A stretch of 64,000 bases of DNA from Bradyrhizobium nanningense (GTDB lineage: Bacteria > Pseudomonadota > Alphaproteobacteria > Rhizobiales > Xanthobacteraceae), in NCBI RefSeq assembly GCF_004114535.1, contig NZ_LBJC01000077.1, positions 1 to 64,000 on the forward strand, given 5' to 3'. The notes under the pieces are model-generated. The model worked only from the letters and a program-made list of their open reading frames with translations, had not been told where the DNA came from and did not search any database. Of this stretch, positions 7,521 to 16,998 are shown in pieces. Each line of letters starts with the position of its first letter. Within the stretch, counting starts at the first letter, position 1. A program made the position numbers and the translations under genes.

Positions 7521-10388
7521 ATGACGACAGCAGCAAGTCAGAACAAGGACGTGTGGTCGTTCGGTCCATTCACCGTGGTCGCTGGCGAACGACTCCTCGC
7601 GAAAGAGGGAGTGCCAGTCGAGCTAGGTGCACGGGCTCTCGACATGCTGATCGCGCTGATTTCCAAGCCAAATGAGGTCGTCAGCAAAAAGGAGCTGATG
7701 TCGCGGGTGTGGCCTGACGTCACCGTCGAAGAAGCCAGCCTGCGGTTCCATATGGCGAGCCTGCGCAAAGCCCTCGGCGACGGAAAGGAGGGGGCTCGCT
7801 ATATCACCACCCTTGCAGGTCGGGGCTACTGCTTCGTGGCCCCTGTAACGCGCGGAAGCCGCGCGCCCGAGGTGGCACCGGCAGCGGCCGTCAACTTCCC
7901 GCACGCCAACCTTCCGAGCCGCCCGAGCCGAATGGTCGGCCGCGATGATGATGTCGTGAAGCTGGCAGCGGAGCTGATCAGCTGTCGGTTTGTGAGCATC
8001 GTCGGCACGGGAGGCGTAGGCAAGACGACAGTTGCAACTGCCGTTGCACATCACCTGCTGGACTCCTTCGCAGGTTCTGTGCTTTTCGTCGATTTTGGGA
8101 TGCTAATCGATCCGAAGCTTGCCTCGACGGCCGTGGCATCCATGCTGGGGCAGTCGGTTCAGTCGGAAGATGCATCGCAGGGCCTCATTGCATTTCTGCA
8201 GAGCCGACGGACTCTCTTGATCCTGGACAACTGCGAACATCTGCTTGAAACGGTTGCTCCATTGGCGTCGAGGATCATCGAGGTCGCGCCGCAGGCTCAT
8301 ATCCTTGCTACCAGCCGTGAGGCCTTGCAGGTCGAGGGTGAGCACGTTTACCGACTGGATGCACTTGCGTGTCCCCCAGAGGAGCCAGGTCTCACTGCGG
8401 CTTCCGTTCAGCAGTTTCCGGCAACCAGACTTTTTGCGGAGCGAGCCTTAGCCAGTGGCGCGCGCCTGGATCTCAGCGATGAAGAAGCGCGCGTTATCGC
8501 GGACATCTGCCGTAAGCTCGATGGTGTGGCACTTGCAATTGAACTCGCAGCCAGGCGCGTTGAGTCTCACGGGTTACAGCAGACCGCAGCGCTCCTCGAC
8601 GAGCGCCTGGCACGGCTGTGGCGCGGGTCGCGCACCGCGCCTCCACGGCAGCAGACCTTGCAGGCCACGCTCGACTGGAGCTACGGGCTTCTATCCCAGC
8701 AGGAACGGCTGGTGCTGCGCCGGCTCGCCGTTTTCGTTGGCCATTTCACCCTGGATGCGGCGCTGGAGGTCGTTACCGGCGCTCTCCTCGATCGGTCGAT
8801 TGTTTTTGAAGCGATCGACAGTCTGGTTGCCAAGTCAATGGTCGCTACTCGCCCAATAGGAGCGATGATGCGCTACCGGCTGCTTGATACGACGCGCGCC
8901 TACGCTCTCGACATCAGCCTGGATGCGGCCGAGGCCACTGATCTCGCCGTCCGCCACGCAAACTACTACCGGCGCTGGCTGGAGCAGACCGGAAAGGATT
9001 GGGAGACCCTGTCGACCGGAACGGAAAAAGCGCCATATTTCGCCGGCCTCAACAATGTCCGCGCCGCCCTGGATTGGTGCTTTGGCGAAGAGGGCAATGC
9101 AACGGCCGGTATTGAACTGGCATCTGCTGCCACGCCCGTTCTTTTGACGATGTCGCTGTTAACGGAAAGTCAGCGCTGGTCGGAGCGGGCCTTGGCCGCT
9201 CTCGATGAACAGCGCCGAGGTGGCCGCGAAGAAATGCAGCTTCAGGCTGGCTTGGGGATTTCACTCATGTTCACGCGTGGCAACAGCGATCAGGCCCGCG
9301 CCGCTCTTACCAGAAGTCTCGCAATTGCGGAGGATTATGGCGATGCCTTTCAAAGCTCGGGAATGCTGAGCATGCTGCACTTGTATCATTTGCGCAGCGG
9401 TGACTACGATCTCGCGCTGCGATGTGCAGAACACGCTTCCGCCATGGCCAGCAAACTTGACGATCAAATGCTGCGCACGGTGTCACATTCCCTGTTAGGG
9501 ATTTCACGCCATTTGGCCGGCGATTTGAATGGGGGACGTACAGAGTTGGAAACAGCGCTGCAGTCCAGCCTTGGAAAGACGGCCGGCCGCGCGATCTATT
9601 TTGGGTTCGATCACCTCAGTTTGTCGAGGGCTTCACTGGCGACGACCCTCTGGCTGCAAGGTTATCCGGCTCAAGCATCTGCACGAGCGCTTGAAGTTCT
9701 CGACGACGCCGAACACATGAATCATCCGGTGTCTTTGGCTATTGCGCTGACTGCCATGATAACGCTGTTGTGGACCGGCGAGCTTGATGCCGTCGAGCAG
9801 CATCTGGAATGGTTTGTTGCCCGTGCGAAAACTCAGAGCTTCGGGCCGTATGTCGATGTGGGGGGCGGCCTACAGGCCGAGCTCGCGATCCGCCGCGGCG
9901 ATTTCAAAGCCATCGATACGTTGATAGAGTGCCTCGAGAAGCTTCACGGGGCGCATTACGAGCGTTTTACCGCGCGGTTCAATACAATGATCGCTCAGGG
10001 TTTCGCCGCCACCGGTCGATTTACGGAGGGGATCGCCCTCGTTGACAAGACGATGCAGTTGGTAGAAGCGAAGGGAGGCATCCCTTACATTCCCGAGCTC
10101 TTGCGCCTGAAAGCCAGCATATTGCTGACGATGCCGACGCCCCGCGCCTCAGAGGCGGAGAGGTGTTTCGAAATGTCCCTCGAGTCGAGCCGCGCCCAGG
10201 GCTTACGTGCCTGGGAGCTACGAACAGCGACGGATCTGGCCGCGCATTGGGCCGGACAGGGACGGGCCAAGAACGCCCGCACGCTGTTGCAGCCGGTATT
10301 CGGGCAATTCACCGAAGGTTGGGACACGCCAGACCTGTTGGCAGCTAAGTCCTTGTTAAACAAGCTGGATTTGGCTGCGAGCTGTTGA
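7521..10388 (+). CDS. Winged-helix / NB-ARC-type ATPase / TPR transcriptional regulator
   Basis: 955 residues in three blocks. Residues about 10-108 are an OmpR/PhoB-type winged helix (LGARALDMLIALIS, DVTVEEASLRFHMASLRKAL, GRGYCFVAPV). Residues about 140-420 are a STAND/NB-ARC-like NTPase with Walker A GTGGVGKTT at about 163-171, Walker B RTLLILDNCEH and a sensor region ILATSREAL. Residues about 480-950 are helical TPR-like repeats. This architecture resembles SARP/MalT-type signal-integrating activators: ligand binding to the repeats would allow ATP-driven assembly on DNA. TATAAT occurs at 7483-7488, 32 bp before the start. It sits between two units that carry the repeated operator-like element, so it is the best candidate for the factor that reads it. 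That link is inference. Confidence 0.9.
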   Translation: MTTAASQNKDVWSFGPFTVVAGERLLAKEGVPVELGARALDMLIALISKPNEVVSKKELMSRVWPDVTVEEASLRFHMASLRKALGDGKEGARYITTLAGRGYCFVAPVTRGSRAPEVAPAAAVNFPHANLPSRPSRMVGRDDDVVKLAAELISCRFVSIVGTGGVGKTTVATAVAHHLLDSFAGSVLFVDFGMLIDPKLASTAVASMLGQSVQSEDASQGLIAFLQSRRTLLILDNCEHLLETVAPLASRIIEVAPQAHILATSREALQVEGEHVYRLDALACPPEEPGLTAASVQQFPATRLFAERALASGARLDLSDEEARVIADICRKLDGVALAIELAARRVESHGLQQTAALLDERLARLWRGSRTAPPRQQTLQATLDWSYGLLSQQERLVLRRLAVFVGHFTLDAALEVVTGALLDRSIVFEAIDSLVAKSMVATRPIGAMMRYRLLDTTRAYALDISLDAAEATDLAVRHANYYRRWLEQTGKDWETLSTGTEKAPYFAGLNNVRAALDWCFGEEGNATAGIELASAATPVLLTMSLLTESQRWSERALAALDEQRRGGREEMQLQAGLGISLMFTRGNSDQARAALTRSLAIAEDYGDAFQSSGMLSMLHLYHLRSGDYDLALRCAEHASAMASKLDDQMLRTVSHSLLGISRHLAGDLNGGRTELETALQSSLGKTAGRAIYFGFDHLSLSRASLATTLWLQGYPAQASARALEVLDDAEHMNHPVSLAIALTAMITLLWTGELDAVEQHLEWFVARAKTQSFGPYVDVGGGLQAELAIRRGDFKAIDTLIECLEKLHGAHYERFTARFNTMIAQGFAATGRFTEGIALVDKTMQLVEAKGGIPYIPELLRLKASILLTMPTPRASEAERCFEMSLESSRAQGLRAWELRTATDLAAHWAGQGRAKNARTLLQPVFGQFTEGWDTPDLLAAKSLLNKLDLAASC

Positions 10389-10446
10389 TTGGCGGCCAGT
10401 AGATGTTGGCTCGGCTTTGGACGCCCCAACACCGTACCGCCAGTTC

Positions 10447-10476
10447 CTAATAACGTCTCACAACCGCTAACGGGCG
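10447..10476 (+). promoter_or_regulatory. Regional operator-like element, copy B
   Basis: CTAATAACG followed by core TCTCACAACCGCTAACGGGC. It ends 69 bp before the ATG of the HlyD gene. GGACCTAG follows at 10490-10497, 13 bases after the element, as in copy A. Confidence 0.6.
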
Positions 10477-10545
10477 TTTTTCGCGTCGCGGACCTAGTCC
10501 TTGAGCAGCCAGAAATCAGATGGCTTTCCTCGAAGGACCACGATC

Positions 10546-11661
10546 ATGCACGGAGTCATTCCTGCCCACCTCACCGAAAGTCAGCCGATCGGGCGGTTCA
10601 GGCATCTCGGTAAACGAGCGATTCTAGTCGCGGCTGTCGCGCTGATGGCTGCAGGGGCTGCCTGGTATGGCAGGTACTGGTTGACCGAAGGCCGGTTCAT
10701 CCAGTCGACAGACGACGCGTATGTCGGTGGTGAAGTGACGACCATCGCGCCAAAAGTTTCGGGTTTGGTGCAGACTGTCGCGGTTACGGACAACCAGCAG
10801 GTCAGGGCTGGTGATCTTCTGATCAAGCTCGACGATCGCGACTACCGCGCTCAGCTCGACAGGGCCGAAGCCAGCGTCGATGCGCAGAACGCCGCACTTG
10901 CAAACCTCGAAGCCAATCTGCGCCTGCAGCATGCGGCAATCGAGGAGGCGAGGGCAGAGATCTCGGCGACCGTGGCCGAGGTGGAGCGCGCCAAATACGA
11001 TGCTGATCGGTATCGCGTATTGTCTGACGGACAGAACGCCTCGCTGCAGCGCTATCAGCAGGCGGACGCAGACTACAAAAAGGCCGTGGCGGCTGACCAG
11101 AAGGCACATGCTGCTCTGGAAGCCGCGGAGCGCAAGCTGGACGTTATCGAGACCCAGAAGCAGCAGGCCCGCGCTCTTCTAGATCAGGCTGTCGCCGAGC
11201 GCAACCTTGCGCAAATCAATCTTGGCTATACCGAAATCAGATCGCCGATTGACGGAATAATCGGCAACCGTGGTGCGCGCGTAGGCTCTTATGCGCCTAC
11301 CGGAGCGAGGCTGCTCTCGATCGTGCCGAACCACGATCTCTGGATAGATGCAAATTTCAAGGAAAACCAACTGGCGCGGATCCGCGAGGGCCAGCCCGTC
11401 AAGATTGCGGCTGACCTGCTGCCGGGAGCTGCTCTGCGTGGCCGCGTCGTGAGCGTGGCGCCAGCTACTGGCGCACAGTTCAGCGTCATCCCGGCGGAGA
11501 ACGCCACCGGCAATTTCACCAAGATCGTCCAGCGCGTGCCGGTGCGCATTGCGATTGATGAGCGCGGCGAGGCAACAAATCTACGGCCGGGACTGTCGGT
11601 CGTGGTGCGGGTTGACGAGCGGCCGCAGCCCGGCTCTTCGCTTCAGGAGATCCGGCAATGA
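10546..11661 (+). CDS. HlyD/EmrA-family membrane fusion protein
   Basis: 371 residues from the ATG at 10546 (AAGGA about 10 bp upstream; the longer TTG start at 10501 is less likely). One N-terminal membrane span (about residues 24-40, ILVAAVALMAAGAAW) is followed by the first half of a lipoyl/barrel-sandwich domain (TDDAYVGGEVTTIAPKVSG), a long alpha-helical hairpin (about 95-215) and the second half plus beta-barrel (YTEIRSPIDGIIGNRG, DLWIDANFKENQL). It is the periplasmic adaptor that links an inner-membrane EmrB-type pump to an outer-membrane channel. Its stop overlaps the pump's ATG by four bases. Confidence 0.93.
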   Translation: MHGVIPAHLTESQPIGRFRHLGKRAILVAAVALMAAGAAWYGRYWLTEGRFIQSTDDAYVGGEVTTIAPKVSGLVQTVAVTDNQQVRAGDLLIKLDDRDYRAQLDRAEASVDAQNAALANLEANLRLQHAAIEEARAEISATVAEVERAKYDADRYRVLSDGQNASLQRYQQADADYKKAVAADQKAHAALEAAERKLDVIETQKQQARALLDQAVAERNLAQINLGYTEIRSPIDGIIGNRGARVGSYAPTGARLLSIVPNHDLWIDANFKENQLARIREGQPVKIAADLLPGAALRGRVVSVAPATGAQFSVIPAENATGNFTKIVQRVPVRIAIDERGEATNLRPGLSVVVRVDERPQPGSSLQEIRQ

Positions 11662-13262
11662 GCGCCATCGCGACACTTGGACCGGCCGACATGGCGCGCT
11701 CCGCGTCCCCGTCCGATCTTCCGACGGCCCACAAGGTGCTGGCGCTCGGAATCATGAGCGTCGGCTTCTTCATCGCTTATCTCGACATTCAGATCGTTGC
11801 CGCCTCGATCAAGGAAATCGGCGGCGGTCTCTCGGCCAGCCAAGACGAGGTGAGCTGGGTGCAAACCTCCTATCTGATCGCCGAGATCATCGTGATCCCG
11901 TTGTCCGGCTGGCTCAGCCGGGTGATGTCCACGCGCTGGCTGTTCACGGCCTCTGCGGCAGGCTTCACGGTGGCAAGTCTGCTCTGCGCCTATGCCTGGG
12001 ACATCCAATCAATGATCGTATTCCGGGCGCTGCAAGGCTTTCTCGGCGGCTCGATGATCCCGATGGTGTTCACCTCGGCGTTGACATTTTTCGACGGGAA
12101 GCAGCGGGTGATCGCGGCCTCCCTGGTCGGAGCCCTGGCATCGCTCGCGCCGACGTTCGGGCCCGTCGTCGGAGGATGGATCACCGACAACTGGTCGTGG
12201 CATTGGCTCTTCTACATCAATGTGGCGCCCGGCCTGCTCGTCACGCTTCTGGTGCCGCTCCTGGTCGATATCGACCGGCCCAATCCCGGACTGCTGAAAG
12301 GTGCAGATTACCTCGGCATCGCGCTTATGGCACTGTTCCTCGGATGCCTAGAATATGTCCTCGAGGAGGGGCCGCGCTGGGACTGGCTCGGGGACGATAC
12401 CATCCGACACTGTGCCTGGATTTCGGCGCTGGCCGGCGCAGGATTTATCATCCGTAGCCTGACCTATTCGCAACCGGTGGTTGATCTCCGGGCGCTGAAA
12501 ATTCGCAATTTCGCGCTCGGGAGCTGGTTTTCCTTCATTACCGGCCTCGGTATCTTCAGTACGGTCTATCTTACGCCTCTGTTTCTCGGCCGAATCCGCG
12601 GCTTCGACGCCTGGCAGATCGGGACGGCATTGCTGTCCGCCGGAGTGTTCCAGCTTTTCGCAGTTGCCGCCTATAGCGCAGTTGCCAACCGCATCGACAT
12701 GCGCTGGCTAATGATGTTTGGGCTGGCCTGCTTCGCCGTGGCGATGTGGCTGCTCGCCTCGGTGACTCACGAGTGGGGTTGGCACGAACTTCTCATCCCG
12801 CAGGCCTTCCGCGGTTTCGCGCAGCAGTTCTGCGTCGCGCCCGTCGTGACGCTGACGCTTGGAACTTTGCCGCCCGAACGCCTGAAATCAGCGAGCGGCT
12901 TATTCAATCTCATGCGTAATCTTGGCGGCGCAATCGGTATCGCAGGCTGCGGCACGATCCTCAATGACCGGGTCAACCTGCACTTTCTGCGGATTGCCGA
13001 CCACCTGAGCGCTGTCAATTCAAACGTCACGGAACTGCTCAACTCGGCCGTGGCAGGCTATGCACAGGCTTGGAGCGACCCAATCCACTCGCAGACCGCC
13101 GCGCTGAAGAGCCTTTGGCTTCTGGCATTCCGTGAAGCGCAGGTCCAGGCCTTCGCCGACGCTTACCTCGCGATCACAGTCTGCTTTGCGTTAGCATTCT
13201 TCATGGTGCCGCTGATGCGTAAGGTCGCGCCGCCGAAAGCCCCGTCCGCAGACGCGCACTGA
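11658..13262 (+). CDS. EmrB/QacA-type drug:H+ antiporter (DHA2 MFS)
   Basis: 534-residue DHA2-family major facilitator with about 14 predicted membrane spans. Family hallmarks are FFIAYLDIQIVAASIKEIG in helix 1, SWVQTSYLIAEIIVIPLSGWLS, RALQGFLGGSMIPMVFT and motif C-like GPVVGGWITDNWSWHWLFYIN. Together with the adaptor gene (ATGA overlap) it forms an EmrAB-type tripartite efflux system that would need an outer-membrane protein from elsewhere. Location behind operator copy B ties export of toxic compounds to the neighbouring detoxification genes. The substrate is unknown. Confidence 0.93.
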   Translation: MSAIATLGPADMARSASPSDLPTAHKVLALGIMSVGFFIAYLDIQIVAASIKEIGGGLSASQDEVSWVQTSYLIAEIIVIPLSGWLSRVMSTRWLFTASAAGFTVASLLCAYAWDIQSMIVFRALQGFLGGSMIPMVFTSALTFFDGKQRVIAASLVGALASLAPTFGPVVGGWITDNWSWHWLFYINVAPGLLVTLLVPLLVDIDRPNPGLLKGADYLGIALMALFLGCLEYVLEEGPRWDWLGDDTIRHCAWISALAGAGFIIRSLTYSQPVVDLRALKIRNFALGSWFSFITGLGIFSTVYLTPLFLGRIRGFDAWQIGTALLSAGVFQLFAVAAYSAVANRIDMRWLMMFGLACFAVAMWLLASVTHEWGWHELLIPQAFRGFAQQFCVAPVVTLTLGTLPPERLKSASGLFNLMRNLGGAIGIAGCGTILNDRVNLHFLRIADHLSAVNSNVTELLNSAVAGYAQAWSDPIHSQTAALKSLWLLAFREAQVQAFADAYLAITVCFALAFFMVPLMRKVAPPKAPSADAH

Positions 13263-13303
13263 GCTCGTAGCTTCATCCTGGCGCCAACGCTGGGGCGAGG
13301 CGG

Positions 13304-13333
13304 CTAATAACGTCTCGCAACGGATAACGAGCG
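13304..13333 (+). promoter_or_regulatory. Regional operator-like element, copy C
   Basis: CTAATAACG followed by core TCTCGCAACGGATAACGAGC. It ends 56 bp before an ATG at 13390 that leads into a broken epoxide hydrolase. GGACGTAG follows at 13347-13354, 13 bases after the element, matching copies A and B in position. Confidence 0.6.
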
Positions 13334-13389
13334 TTTCTGCGCGGGGGGACGTAGTTTCGGGGATCGCGTAGTGACCGATGGAGTGCACC

Positions 13390-13877
13390 ATGAACACCGA
13401 TAAGGCTATTGAATTCTTGGGCCCGACTGATGATGCGCCCTGGTTATACTCGCTATGACGCCCAGGGGCGAATGGGGCGCTCCCGTGTCCAGCGCGATGG
13501 CGCGTCAGGCCGTCCCAGGGTTGCTCGGCATCCATATCAACCTGCCGGCAGCAGTACCACCAGATGTCGCCGCGGTGCTCGCAACCGGAGGTGCCGCGCC
13601 TGCCGGGCTTTCTGACAATGAACGCGCTGCATTCGACTCGCTCATCACATTCTTCAAGAAATATCGCGCCTATGCGTCACGATGGGCGCACGGCCACAGA
13701 CGATCGGCTACGCGCTGGCGGACTCTCCGATCGGGCTCGCGGCCTGGATTTACGATTGCAACAACGGCGAGCCTGCGCACTTGCTCGACCACGATGATGT
13801 CCTCGATGACATCACGCTGTACTGGCTGACGAACGCCGCAACCTCGGCGGCCCGGATCTACTGGGAGGCGGCTGGTC
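13390..13877 (+). pseudogene. Epoxide hydrolase remnant, multiply frameshifted
   Basis: Pieces of the epoxide hydrolase family appear in successive frames: GYTRYDAQG (from 13442), then EWGAPVSSAMARQ and GLLGIHINLP in another frame, then RPQTIGYALADSPIGLA and LDDITLYWLTNAA up to YWEAAG near 13877. All align in order with the intact epoxide hydrolase at 20938-22260. The N-terminal domain and C-terminus are missing. The short reading frame opened by the ATG at 13390 ends at a stop within 70 bases. It is a decayed gene that still has operator copy C upstream. Confidence 0.85.
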
Positions 13878-13916
13878 AAACGCACACGACCTGTCGGCCA
13901 CCAGCAACAACAGCGG

Positions 13917-13946
13917 CTAACACGATCTCACAGCGCATAACGGGTG
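13917..13946 (+). promoter_or_regulatory. Regional operator-like element, copy D
   Basis: CTAACACGA followed by core TCTCACAGCGCATAACGGGT. It ends 71 bp before the cupin ATG and thus heads the five-gene cupin-to-redoxin run. Confidence 0.6.
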
Positions 13947-14017
13947 ATTCTCGATCGACCAGCGTACATATCGGACAACAGATCGCACCGCAGATCGAAC
14001 CGAGAAGGGAGTGTCAC

Positions 14018-14434
14018 ATGAAAAAGTATCGCATCTTAAGGGCAGCAGCTGCTGTGCTGGTCGCCGCGACCAGCCTGGCTCTGCCTGTGGCGCAGGCTCA
14101 CGACATGAGCTTGGGCGACCTCAAGCGCACCAATCTGCTGCGCGACGATCTCAGTGCCCCCGGACGCGAGGTCATTCAGGTTCTCGTCGAATTCGTGCCC
14201 GGCGGAACTGCTGTTCGGCACTCTCATCCGGGCGAAGAGATCGTCTACGTGACCGAAGGCTCGTTGGAGTATCAACTCGACGGCAGATCGCCTGTGATCG
14301 TTAAGGCGGGCGAGTCACTGTCTATTCCGTACGGAACGGCTCACGCCGTGAAGAACGTCGGCACCGGCAGGGCTGCCGAGCTCGCCACGTACATCGTCGA
14401 GAAAGGCAAGCCGCTTGTCGCGGTGAGCGAGTGA
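14018..14434 (+). CDS. Exported cupin-domain protein
   Basis: 138 residues from the ATG at 14018 (AAGGGAG 7 bp upstream). A signal peptide (MKKYRILRAAAAVLVAATS, cut after AQA) precedes a single cupin barrel. Metal-binding motif 1 is visible as RHSHPGEEIVYVTEG and motif 2 as PYGTAHAVKNVG. Such small exported cupins are common next to hydrolases and oxidoreductases, with uncertain function (sensing, isomerisation or dioxygenation). First gene of a co-directional run behind operator copy D. Confidence 0.87.
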   Translation: MKKYRILRAAAAVLVAATSLALPVAQAHDMSLGDLKRTNLLRDDLSAPGREVIQVLVEFVPGGTAVRHSHPGEEIVYVTEGSLEYQLDGRSPVIVKAGESLSIPYGTAHAVKNVGTGRAAELATYIVEKGKPLVAVSE

Positions 14435-14472
14435 ACAATCAATCTGCAAACTTAAAACTTAAGGGAAACATC

Positions 14473-15159
14473 ATGAGCACTATACAATCGCATAAGTCTG
14501 CAATCCGCAACGCGAAGGCGCAAACCGTCGAGACCAAGCTCGAGGTCGTCGTCATCCCCGTCTCTGATGTCGATCGTGCCAAGGAATTCTATGCCAGGCT
14601 CGGGTGGCGGATCGACGCTGACTTCTCCGGCGAAGGCTGGCGCGTCATTCAGTTCACGCCGCCTGGCTCACCGGCGTCGGTCATCTTCGGCAAGAACGTC
14701 ACCGCGGCCGCGCCCGGCTCCGCGCAAGGCCTTTATCTCATCGTGTCGGATATCGAAGCCGCACGCAGGGACCTCATCGATCGCGGCATCGAAGTCAGCG
14801 AGGCCTTCCACGCCGAAGGCGATGTGCATGTCGGCAGAGACGAGCCCTATCTGTTCGGCAGCGTCCGCAGCAAGGGTCGTGATCCCGCGCGCGGCACGTA
14901 TCGCTCCTACGCCTCCTTTAATGATCCCGACGGCAACGGCTGGCTCTTCCAGGAAGTCACCGCGCGATTGCCCGGACGCGTGGACACGGACCAGACGACC
15001 TTTGCTTCGGTGGCGGAACTTGCCTCGGCATTCCGCCGCGCCGCCGCGGCGCATGGAGAGCATGAGAAGCGTAATGGGGGCACCTACGACGCCAACTGGC
15101 CGGACTGGTACGCCGAGTACATGGTGGCTGAGCAGTTGGGCAAGGAGCTGCCGCAATAG
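14473..15159 (+). CDS. VOC-family (glyoxalase/bleomycin-resistance fold) protein
   Basis: 228 residues from the ATG at 14473, favoured by AAGGGAA 7 bp upstream over a GTG that overlaps the cupin stop. The VOC fold is seen in VVVIPVSDVDRAKEFYARLGW at the start and YASFNDPDGNGWLFQEV near residue 160. The C-terminal 60 residues are an extra helical tail. VOC proteins are metal enzymes such as glyoxalases, or binders of electrophiles and drugs. In this setting conjugation or isomerisation of a reactive carbonyl is plausible but not shown. Confidence 0.85.
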   Translation: MSTIQSHKSAIRNAKAQTVETKLEVVVIPVSDVDRAKEFYARLGWRIDADFSGEGWRVIQFTPPGSPASVIFGKNVTAAAPGSAQGLYLIVSDIEAARRDLIDRGIEVSEAFHAEGDVHVGRDEPYLFGSVRSKGRDPARGTYRSYASFNDPDGNGWLFQEVTARLPGRVDTDQTTFASVAELASAFRRAAAAHGEHEKRNGGTYDANWPDWYAEYMVAEQLGKELPQ

Positions 15160-15230
15160 GGACGACACACGGTCCCCGGGGTTCATCCCGGTGACCGTCA
15201 CAACTACCCGAAACTCGGAGTCTAACGGCC

Positions 15231-15821
15231 ATGAGCAATCGCATCCTCGCCTTCTACGGTTCCTATCGATCCGACCGGATGGGCATCCGGCTCGCGGAGT
15301 ACGTCGTCGAGCGGCTGCGGCATCGCGGGGACGACGCCGAGCTGATCGACGCTAAGTCGATCAATCTTCCGATTCTCGATCGGATGTACAAAGAGTATCC
15401 GAAGGGCCAGGCCCCCGAGGTCCTTGAAACGCTTGCGCGCAAGATCCGAGAAGCTGACGGCTTTGTGTTCGTGACTGGCGAGTACAACTGGGGGGTCCAG
15501 CCCGGACTGAAGAACCTGACCGATCATTTCCTCGAGGAGTGGTTTTGGCCTCCAGCCGCGATCGTCAGCTATTCAGCCGGTCGTTTGTCCGGTGCGCGCG
15601 CTGCAACGGCCTGGCACGGCACGCTCTCGGAGATGGGCATGGTGGTGATCTCCAGCACGATTGGGGTTGGTTTTATCGGGCAAGCCCTGGCGCCCGAAGG
15701 CGCCCCCCTGGGTGAAAACGGGCAGGCGCTTGAGCAGGCATTCCCGCGCTTTGCCGCCGATCTCACGTGGTGGATGGCGGCGGCGAGGGCGCAGCGACAT
15801 CGAAAGGCGCCGCCGTACTGA
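15231..15821 (+). CDS. NADPH-dependent FMN reductase family protein
   Basis: 196 residues, flavodoxin-like fold. FYGSYRSDRMG at the N-terminus is the FMN-phosphate loop and VTGEYNWGVQPGLKN the GEYN-type second flavin loop. Family members are soluble FMN-binding NAD(P)H:quinone, azo or chromate reductases. Two-electron reduction of quinone-like or nitro compounds would suit its place between VOC and hydrolase genes in the operon behind copy D. Confidence 0.88.
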   Translation: MSNRILAFYGSYRSDRMGIRLAEYVVERLRHRGDDAELIDAKSINLPILDRMYKEYPKGQAPEVLETLARKIREADGFVFVTGEYNWGVQPGLKNLTDHFLEEWFWPPAAIVSYSAGRLSGARAATAWHGTLSEMGMVVISSTIGVGFIGQALAPEGAPLGENGQALEQAFPRFAADLTWWMAAARAQRHRKAPPY

Positions 15822-15890
15822 GCCCCGAAGCAAAGGCCAGCAGAGATATTGCCGCTGAAAAGCGGGAGACAGCCATAAAGGAGACCGATC

Positions 15891-16898
15891 ATGACCACCC
15901 GTTCTGAAAAGTTCGACGCCCATCGCCGCGAGCGTGCCGACGTCGCGACCGTAACCACCGCCGAAGATGGCATCCTCGCACCAGTGGCGGTGCTCTCTTC
16001 TACGCCAGCACCCGCCGGAGTTCTCTCTGAGCAAGATGGGAAACTCGAGATCGGTTTGTTCGAGATCGACAGCGACATCGCGCTCCGAAGAATGGTGGTT
16101 CACAACCCGAGCCCGAAGGGGACTGTTCTCTTCCTGCACGGGTTTCCGGAGACCCTGTATGCCTGGAAGGACATTTCCCTCGCTCTCGCCGAGGACTACG
16201 AGATCCACGCCTTCGATTGGCCGGGCTATGGTCTTTCGTCGCGGCCGGCCGTCGAGAGGTTCTCTTACGCGCCCAAAGACTACGCGCGTGTTCTAAACGA
16301 CTACATAGCCAAAGCAGACATCGACACGTCGAAGCTCACGATCTACGCAACCGACATTGGCGCGCTGCCAGCCCTTCTCCTGGCCCTGGAAAAGCCGGAC
16401 ATTGCGCAAGCGCTCATTGTTGGCGATTTCGCGCCGTTCGACAGGCCCGCTTACATGTACGAGAGCCTGCAAATGCTGAAAGCGGGACCAGCGATGGACC
16501 AGGTGCGTGCCATCCTGAACAAGAATCGCGACGAGATTCTCGAGAATACCTTCACGAGAGGGTTGCCCGAGCAAGCGCATTTCAAAGTTTCGAGGGAATT
16601 CAAGGACGATATGTCCCGCGGATGGAGCCACGGCGCAATGACGACGGCAGACGCGTTCTCGCACTACTATTCTCACTTTACGCGGGATCAGGATCAGTTC
16701 GAATCGCAAATGACCCGGCTCAACACGCCGGTGAAGGTGGTGTGGGGCGAGAAGGACCTCTACATCAACAAAGAAATGGGCGTCGAGTTTGCCAAAAAAG
16801 CAGGCGCTGAACTCACCCTTCTATCCGGGATCGGGCACTTCCCTCATCTCCAGAACCCGAAGCAGACCATCGATGAGGTTCGCGCCTCGTTCACGTGA
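15891..16898 (+). CDS. Alpha/beta-hydrolase with Asp nucleophile (epoxide hydrolase/dehalogenase-like)
   Basis: 335 residues. After a roughly 55-residue leader without clear signal features come LFLHGFPETLYAWKD (HGFPE oxyanion loop), YATDIGA (nucleophile elbow with Asp), VVWGEKDLY (acid strand) and GIGHFPHLQNP (catalytic His). An Asp nucleophile points to epoxide hydrolase or haloalkane-dehalogenase chemistry rather than esterase. AGGAGACCGATC precedes the ATG. Co-directional with the reductase and the redoxin-like gene. Confidence 0.87.
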   Translation: MTTRSEKFDAHRRERADVATVTTAEDGILAPVAVLSSTPAPAGVLSEQDGKLEIGLFEIDSDIALRRMVVHNPSPKGTVLFLHGFPETLYAWKDISLALAEDYEIHAFDWPGYGLSSRPAVERFSYAPKDYARVLNDYIAKADIDTSKLTIYATDIGALPALLLALEKPDIAQALIVGDFAPFDRPAYMYESLQMLKAGPAMDQVRAILNKNRDEILENTFTRGLPEQAHFKVSREFKDDMSRGWSHGAMTTADAFSHYYSHFTRDQDQFESQMTRLNTPVKVVWGEKDLYINKEMGVEFAKKAGAELTLLSGIGHFPHLQNPKQTIDEVRASFT

Positions 16899-16998
16899 GT
16901 TCGCAACGGCTCATGAGGCCTCGATCGATGAGGCCCGCTGCATGCGCCCGGCCGTTCCTGGCGGCCACAATTTCCTTCAGCTCCGGAGGGCAATACCG

